Positions 58,271 through 64,000 of a stretch of DNA of 64,000 nt are shown here, one piece after another. The stretch's first letter is position 1, and every line of letters starts with the position of its first letter. The translations under genes and the position numbers were made by a program. The stretch covers positions 26,941,056 through 27,005,055 of the forward strand of contig OX463844.1 of the NCBI GenBank assembly GCA_949825065.1, in the 5' to 3' direction. Source of the DNA: Odontocerum albicorne (lineage: Eukaryota > Arthropoda > Insecta > Trichoptera > Odontoceridae). The notes under the pieces are model-generated. The model ran no database searches and was not told the origin of the DNA. It saw only the letters and a program-made list of their open reading frames with translations.

Positions 58271-58384
58271 TTTTTAGTCAACATCATTGTACGAGTATTA
58301 TACATGTACATTTAAAAAACAGAGAAATAATAAAATACAATAAATAAGCAATCAATTCAGTTAATAAAGTAATAGGTCACCGAC

Positions 58385-58805
58385 GAGAATAGCATGCAAA
58401 ATACAATATACGAGTATATTCCGCAATCACACACAAACACACATTCTGAAGCAAAATACAACATACGAGAATATATCGCAATCACATACATTCTGAAGCA
58501 AAATACAACATACGAGAATATACCGCAATCACACACATTCTGAAGCAAAATACAATATACGAGTATATCCCGCAATCACACACATTCTGAAGCAAAATAC
58601 AATATACGAGTATATCCCGCAATCACACACATTCTGAAGCAAAATACAATATACGAGTATATCCCGCAATCACACACATTCTGAAGCAAAATACAATATA
58701 CGAGTATATCCCGCAATCACACACAAACACACATTCTGAAGCAAAATACAACATACGAGTATATCCCGCAATCACATACAAACACACATTCTGAAGCAAA
58801 ATAAA
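58385..58805. repeat. 47/55-bp minisatellite, about nine units
   Basis: 'tctgaagcaaaatac' recurs at 58445, 58492, 58539, 58586, 58633, 58680, 58735 and 58790. The period is 47, or 55 where an 'aacacaca' block is inserted. Most units contain TACGAGTA, and two have TACGAGAA instead. On the minus strand the unit directly follows repeat D, so it may be an expanded element tail. Confidence 0.93.
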
Positions 58806-58809
58806 AAAC

Positions 58810-58935
58810 ACATTCAAGAGAGTAGCCACCAAAAGATCTGGGCTCATCCCACAACACCTTCCCTGCCGAGACACACACCCACCATTAATTAAGAGGGTGA
58901 GCACGGCCGCAAGGATACCAGACACTTTTCACACG
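58810..58935 (-). repeat. Dispersed repeat D, copy 3
   Basis: 'gagagtagccaccaaaagat' and 'gagggtgagcacggccgcaa' match copy 2. A minus frame (58623-58925) spans it and the minisatellite and is not considered a gene. Confidence 0.6.
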
Positions 58936-58939
58936 CTCT

Positions 58940-59445
58940 TGAAGTCATAAACTATTGAATAACATAAAAATTATAATAAACAAGCAGTAATATAATTGAC
59001 AATAAAAAAAGTTAACCCTCACGTTATATTGTACGAGTATTATAAGCCATAGCACACAAGTTTAATTGTTTCATATCATTTAAATATTTTGTCAAAAGGC
59101 TTCGATCTAAAGATATTCATGTTATTTAAAAAAGAAACACAAGCCCAGCTATGTGCTACTATATTAATTTATTGATAACAAAAATAATTTATCAAATAAA
59201 TAAACATAATTAAGGTGTGGTTAATTGTAAGGTACAGGCAGATGACTAGTTAGATTAGAGCTAAGACAAGCGACAAATTTATATCCACACAATATTAAAA
59301 TGTTGTTTTAAATTACACTTTCTTACTGTCAGATTTTTTTATCTTCCATTCATTATATTTAACGTGTATTTTGTAAATATTTTTTTTAAACACTTTATTT
59401 AACATCTCCAAACGGAGAACAATATAAACAGTATGTACCAATTTC
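58940..59445. other. Unassigned spacer
   Basis: AT-rich. TACGAGTA occurs around 59031. Confidence 0.35.
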
Positions 59446-59449
59446 AATT

Positions 59450-59915
59450 TATGAGAGAGAAACGTGGATGTGATAAAAAAGTAAAAGAAGTAGAATAAGC
59501 GCCATACAAATTCGTACACCGAGAAGAATATATGGGATGACAATGATAGAAAACGGAATGTAGTGATAAGGGATGAATGTGATCTTAAGGCTGATTTATT
59601 AAATAAAATAAAGAAAATCTCTCCGAGTTGGTTCGGGCACGTAGAACGAATGGATGGAAAAAGAATAACAAAACTAATATGCAGTGTAAATGTTAGTGAA
59701 ACGTATAGTAGAGGAAGACGAAAAGTATGGATGGATCAAGTTAATGATATTTTGAAAGAAAGAAAAGTAAAGTCAAAGAAATCGTAGTTGTATTAGGAGT
59801 ATGGATGTAGAAGAGACGAAAGATATGTGTCGCGATAAGCAAGTTTGGCGCTCTCTCCTTAATGTCAACCCTGACAGGGAAACGAAATTATGGTATGTAT
59901 GTACTCGTATGTACG
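59450..59915 (+). pseudogene. LINE 3' end, best copy of its family
   Basis: Translation gives IRDECDLKADLLNKIKKI, SPSWFGHVERMDGKRITK, then SRGRRKVWMDQVNDILKE, and further VEETKDMCRDKQVWRSLL and NPDRETKLWYV. This is the conserved C-terminal domain of a non-LTR element ending in 'ggtatgtatgta'-type repeats. The frame 59563-59787 is open for 74 codons. TACTCGTA at 59902-59909 interrupts the TATG tail. The upstream RT is missing. Confidence 0.8.
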
Positions 59916-60189
59916 CCAAAGAGAACAGTAACTAAGAAGTGCTATATCATTGTCAACATTGTAAGGAGATTTTAAAACTGTCAACTTGCAATACCCCAAT
60001 CCCTGATATATAGTAGAGTAAATTTTCTTGAAATATTTACAAAACACTCCTATTGCCGTCAGCAATGACGTACTTATTAACATGTGATATATTTTAATAA
60101 ACATCACTTTTTTATACACGCGATTATTAAAATAATATGAACTAAAATTATACGTTACTAACTCCATTGTACAATTCTCAGAATTCTGG

Positions 60190-60850
60190 AATATATTCCT
60201 TAGGTTTTTTCTCAGACTTTTCTAAGTCGTGTTGTTCATGACTGAGCGTCGTGGTTCCCTGATGCTCTGAAACTTGGCGGATGATTCAACTCCAACCCTC
60301 CCAGATATTTTCTTAGTGGTGTTGTTCCAGGCTGAGCATCATGGTTCCACGTTACTCTGAAACTGAGCGGGTGATTAGACTCCACTACTCCTAGATATTT
60401 TTTTAGTCGTGTTGTTCATGTCTGAGTGTCGTGATTCTCTGATGCTCTGAAACTGAGCGGGTAATTCGACTCCACTCCTACCAGATACTGTCTTAGTTGT
60501 GTTGCTCAAAACTGAACGCCGTGGTACCTTGATGCTCTGAAACTTAGCCGATGATTCGACTCCACTCCTCTCAGATATTTTCTTAGTCGTGTTACTAAAG
60601 GCCGAGCATCGTGGTTCTCTGTTGCTCTGAAACTGAGCGGGTAATTCGACTTCACTCCTCCCAGATATGTTGCGACGCTCATTCTTGCTCAAGGCTGAGT
60701 GTCATGGTTACCTGGAGGTCTAAAACTGAGCAGAAGATTTGTCTCCTCTCTTCCCAGATATTGTCTTAGTCAGTGTTGCTCATGGCTGTGCATCGTGATT
60801 CTCTGATGGTATGGAACTGAGCGAATGGTTCGCATCCACTCCTGGTATAA
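60190..60850. repeat. 90-bp tandem array, about seven units
   Basis: 'ctctgaaac' recurs at 60265, 60355, 60445, 60535 and 60625 with an exact 90-base spacing, then with looser copies near 60717 and 60808. On the minus strand the period preserves one frame. A 30-residue repeat close to GVESPAQFQSIREPRRSV plus NNTTKKIS can be read through most units, and the frame 60375-60692 is open for 105 codons. A single unit of the same sequence occurs at 52 kb. Confidence 0.92.
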
Positions 60851-62214
60851 GTGCAGCACTCAATGAGAAGTCATATTTTTTATTTGGTCTATTCACCTTG
60901 CTGAAAACCGTCAGCTTACTCAATGCGGTTTAACATATCCAGCCACCACCAAGTTCTCCAAACTGTCTTAATTCTCAAACATCTTTCACCCTAAGATACA
61001 ACTATGCAAATACACAATAATTCGGAAATGTGCATCGTTTTTGTGGGTAAGTAAGAGTACATTACAACAATAAAGGAATATGCTTTTGGATGTACGATGC
61101 ATAATTTATTATTCTTCGGAGTTGACCAATAAGGATTTTGGCTTCCTCTAGAATTGCTTGAACAGCTCGCGCCAGTTCTCTATTTAGATTGTTAATTTGT
61201 CTCTACAGATGTCACCCTATCGCATTATTGGATTGCCAACTTGTAGTTGGATTGCTAGTCAGGAAGTATATTGGGAGGCGAGATTCTGTCATTCGGCATA
61301 CTCTAGCCATCGGAGTCTTCCAATCGTAAATAATAATATATTTGTAGTCAGACTTTGAACTACTTCTTATTAATTTTATTTCAAAGGCATCAAGATTACT
61401 CAAGTATTTTTTTCGTATTATTAATATTTCGAACGTGTATGTTAACACAGGTCTTATCAACATCTTTTGAATGATTATTTTTACTTTCCTGGTTACAACT
61501 CTAGAATTGGGCATTTTTAAAAACAGCGCCGATATCCTGAATGATACTTAATCTGATTTTTTTGTATAATTTTTCGTCACTTATTTACAGTTTTAAACTG
61601 ACATTTACCAACAAAACGCAATGGTATTTAGGTGACGGATAAATTCAATCCGAGTGGTATATATTTGGTCGTTCGTTGATTTACTATTGAGTCAACATTC
61701 TTGACTGAGTTTTATCAACAAATATACTTAATACTTAATATTCTTGACTGAGTTTTATCAACAAATATACTTAATACTTTTTGCCACTCAACTCGATTGT
61801 ACTCAACTTTGTAACATAAGGTTTGTTCAGATTTTTACCATCGGATACAACTATCAGAAACTAAACTTCGAACACTGACGTTATTCGAATTGTAGTGTCC
61901 GACTTAACGTCACGCAAAGATGAAAAAAATCATGATATTTTTATGAATATGACGGCGTTAAAGCAATGTTTATATTTATGTATATGTAAGCTGATTGCTC
62001 AAGATATTATTGTTAAACGCTTATTCAATGTCATACATTTGCATGATGTATATAATCTACCAACATAACAAATTATTTATATCGTTCATCAATATCATGA
62101 TCTAGCTAACTTGAGTCACGTGTGACAAAACCTGCACAGGGCTGAATGGGTCGAAATGTATTAATTTTTTTTACAAGAGCCAAGAGAACTAGAAATTTGT
62201 TTGATTTGGTATTT
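60851..62214. other. Mostly unassigned, tail of repeat F
   Basis: 60851-60960 continues repeat F ('tcaatgagaagtcatatttt', 'ttcaccttgctgaaaaccg'). A 39-bp tandem duplication ('ttgactgagttttatcaac') lies at 61702-61779. The minus frame 61212-61514 (100 codons) has MLIRPVLTYTFEILIIRKKY, faintly like a LINE 'VLTYGAE' block. The remainder is featureless. Confidence 0.4.
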
Positions 62215-62720
62215 TCACCTTGGTGATGTTGCTCGAGATGGAACAAGCGAGATATGTAGAATAGGTGATTGCGTGTGTTGGAGAAATGTAGTGTTGGCGA
62301 AGGATATTACTAATTCCATGGACAGCAAGACGAACTAACATCTCCATTCTTGAAGAACTGAGAATCACTGACATATTGTCGACAATTCGCCTTCAACGAG
62401 TCCTCCGATTATTTTGGGCACATTGCTCGTAGCCAAGGAGGCAGGCTGGAGAGGTTTGTGATTACTGGAAGCGTGGAAGGACGACGTACAAGAGAAATAA
62501 TCCCAATGCGTTGGACTGGCCAAGTGAGAGATGCAACTGAACTACCCTTAACAACTGTCTTTTGAGCTGCGAGTGCAAAGATGGGTGGAGAGGAGTCGTC
62601 AGAGGCCACCATGGGAGTCACGATGCTCAGTCATGAGGGTGGATTCACCTTGCTAGAGACCGTCCGTTTGCTTGCCATCGCTCAACATGTCCAGTCACTA
62701 CTGGCTTCTCTTAACTGTCT
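62215..62720 (+). pseudogene. LINE 3' region
   Basis: One frame reads IPWTARRTNISILEELRI and STIRLQRVLRLFWAHCS. After a frameshift it continues DYFGHIARSQGGRLERFV, SVEGRRTREIIPMRWTGQV and RATMGVTMLSHEG. This is the C-terminus of an RTE-like LINE well known in insects. The downstream 'ggattcaccttgctagagacc' also occurs in repeat F at 52.4 and 60.9 kb, so repeat F is probably the 3' untranslated part of related elements. It lacks all catalytic motifs. Confidence 0.85.
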
Positions 62721-62775
62721 TCATCTCTTTTGGAAACCTGTCTGAAGTATTGTAATTTGTTTTATCTTCTTCTTC

Positions 62776-63705
62776 CTATAGATCATGATCTGTTTGTTCC
62801 GCTTGTTCCCCTTCTTGTGACGTGGATTGCCAGCTGTCACGCCATCTCTTCGGAGGTCTTCCCGGTAATCTTCTTCCGGCTGGGTTCCCTTGAGGGGCGA
62901 CACGTGGAAGTCTGTCGTCTTGCATTCTGTTTTCATGTTCGTTCCAGTATCGCCTTCGTTGTCTTCCCCACCTGACGATGTCTTCCGTACTACACTTTCT
63001 CCTTATTTCGGTGTTTCTGATTCTATCTCTTAGTATGTTTCCGGTTATACATCTCAGTGTTTTCATTTCCGAGGTTCTCAGGAGAGATTTTGTTGTAGAT
63101 GTGTCTGCTCTGGTCTCTACTCCGTAGGTAGCTATCGGTCTCACACATGTCTTGTATATTCTGACTTTACTTTCTATTCTCATGTGTTTATTATTCCACA
63201 CCGGTGTTCTTAGGCATCCCGATATTGCAGCCGCCTTATTGACATGTCTCAAGGTTTCATCATACAGATTTCCATTGCTACTGATGCTCACTCCAAGATA
63301 TCTAAACTCCATCACTTGCTCTATTATTTTGTTATTCACTGCTAGTTTGCATCTCACCGGGGTCTTAGATATTGTGAGGCTCTTATTTTTGTCCGTGGAT
63401 ATCAACATTTTATATTTTAGTGAGGTTTGATGGAGTCTATATAACATCCTTTGGAGGTCATCTTCGGATTCTGCGGTGAGTAATGCATCGTCTGCGTAGC
63501 ATACAATGCTGACTTTTTTGTCTCCCAGTCTGTATCCTTTGTCTATGTCTGCAAATTCCTTAATTAGTTTGTCCATTATTAGATTGAAGAGGAACGGGCT
63601 TAATCTATCCACTTGTCTAATTTCAATCGGAGTAGGGACGGCATTTGTCAGGTCATTCTCTATTTTAATCCTGGTGTAGCTATTGGTATTTAATCCTTGT
63701 TTTAT
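62776..63705 (-). CDS. LINE reverse transcriptase, partial, with intact YADD
   Basis: An uninterrupted minus-strand frame runs from about 63705 to the stop at 62776 with no obvious start ATG, so it is the 3' part of a longer ORF. It begins near RIKIENDLTNAVPTP, with motif B as RQVDRLSPFLFNLIMDKL (the usual Gly after Gln is Val). Motif C is VCYADDALLTAESEDDL with both catalytic Asp residues kept. Then come FRYLGVSIS, WNNKHMRIESKVRIYKT, VRPIATYGVETRADTSTT, ILRDRIRNTEIRRKC and a PGRPPKRWRDSW close. A shifted frame extends the similarity to about 63780. A diverged relative lies at 38160-38960. No endonuclease is seen in the window. Confidence 0.88.
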   Translation of the reverse strand: MKQGLNTNSYTRIKIENDLTNAVPTPIEIRQVDRLSPFLFNLIMDKLIKEFADIDKGYRLGDKKVSIVCYADDALLTAESEDDLQRMLYRLHQTSLKYKMLISTDKNKSLTISKTPVRCKLAVNNKIIEQVMEFRYLGVSISSNGNLYDETLRHVNKAAAISGCLRTPVWNNKHMRIESKVRIYKTCVRPIATYGVETRADTSTTKSLLRTSEMKTLRCITGNILRDRIRNTEIRRKCSTEDIVRWGRQRRRYWNEHENRMQDDRLPRVAPQGNPAGRRLPGRPPKRWRDSWQSTSQEGEQAEQTDHDL

Positions 63706-63892
63706 CTATGATAATATTATCTTCCTGGATATCTTTGATATCTATGACCAGCAGATCCTGGAGGTCAGACACATTTATACATCTTGTAATTCATGAGATG
63801 CAAAGCATTCGGCGCCAACACACATCTCGAAAACATCCACCATACTCTTTACATTTTCCTCAGTATCTATGGCATATATCCACTCGATGGGA

Positions 63893-63922
63893 TTCTCAAC
63901 ACACGATTTTTAGTGTTGAGAA
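63893..63922. repeat. Small hairpin
   Basis: 10-base arms TTCTCAACAC and GTGTTGAGAA around a 10-base spacer. No terminator role is claimed. Confidence 0.7.
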
Positions 63923-64000
63923 GTTTATACTGATTTTTTTATAACTTTATATGTTTGATCGTTCCATATTAATTCGTCTCCGAATCTATGCGTCATAATT

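Noticed and set aside
58357..58925. Minus frames with repeated VIAGYTRMLYFASE wording.
   Set aside because: They are readings of the 47/55-bp minisatellite. Neither 47 nor 55 is a multiple of three.

Overview
This is an AT-rich eukaryotic window, most likely from an arthropod and probably an insect. The evidence is the mix of repeat families: mariner, piggyBac, hAT and Harbinger-type DNA elements, RTE-like and Jockey/CR1-like LINEs, and tRNA-headed SINEs. One LINE 3' end (62.2-62.7 kb) resembles elements I associate with moths and butterflies, but I would not name an order from this. I found no convincing host gene, no genuine tRNA or rRNA gene, and nothing bacterial or viral. Almost every open frame that makes protein sense belongs to a broken transposon.

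Layout. 0-10 kb: SINE-A copies, a cluster of three hairpins beside a mariner scrap, and a Z-DNA-prone purine/pyrimidine tract. 10.2-11 kb: LINE 3' end with a C-terminal zinc finger. 11.6-15.2 kb: a minisatellite split at TTAA by a 3-kb piggyBac element whose left end is duplicated. 17-24.5 kb: three LINEs on the + strand (a palm-less RTE, a Jockey-like element, and a further degenerate RT). 24.6-36 kb: a two-copy MITE family, a mariner split by a MITE, a foldback mariner, and a MITE nested inside a Harbinger-like MITE. 38-49 kb: LINE fragments, a 196-bp array, a cluster of SINE-B copies, a non-autonomous hAT element and a 91-bp array. 50-60 kb: SINEs, a retroposed insert with a clean 5-bp duplication, a near-complete Tc1/mariner-superfamily element with TA flanks, and a 47/55-bp minisatellite. 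60-64 kb: a 90-bp array readable as a 30-residue repeat, and two more LINE 3' regions.

The most unusual signal is an octamer, TACGAGTA (or TACTCGTA). By eye it occurs about 30 times, against roughly two expected from base composition. In several places it looks like a 6-base insertion after a TA, including frame-preserving cases inside the piggyBac and Jockey-like reading frames. Its form, TA-CGAG-TA, is what an excision footprint of a TA-targeting transposon would look like. This is an inference, and the proposed source element is not in the window.

The genes do not work together as a pathway. The window records successive insertions, and several nestings give a relative order: mariner before the 247-bp MITE, Harbinger-like MITE before the CAGTACCC MITE, minisatellite before piggyBac, and 90-bp repeat family before the 182-bp retroposon.
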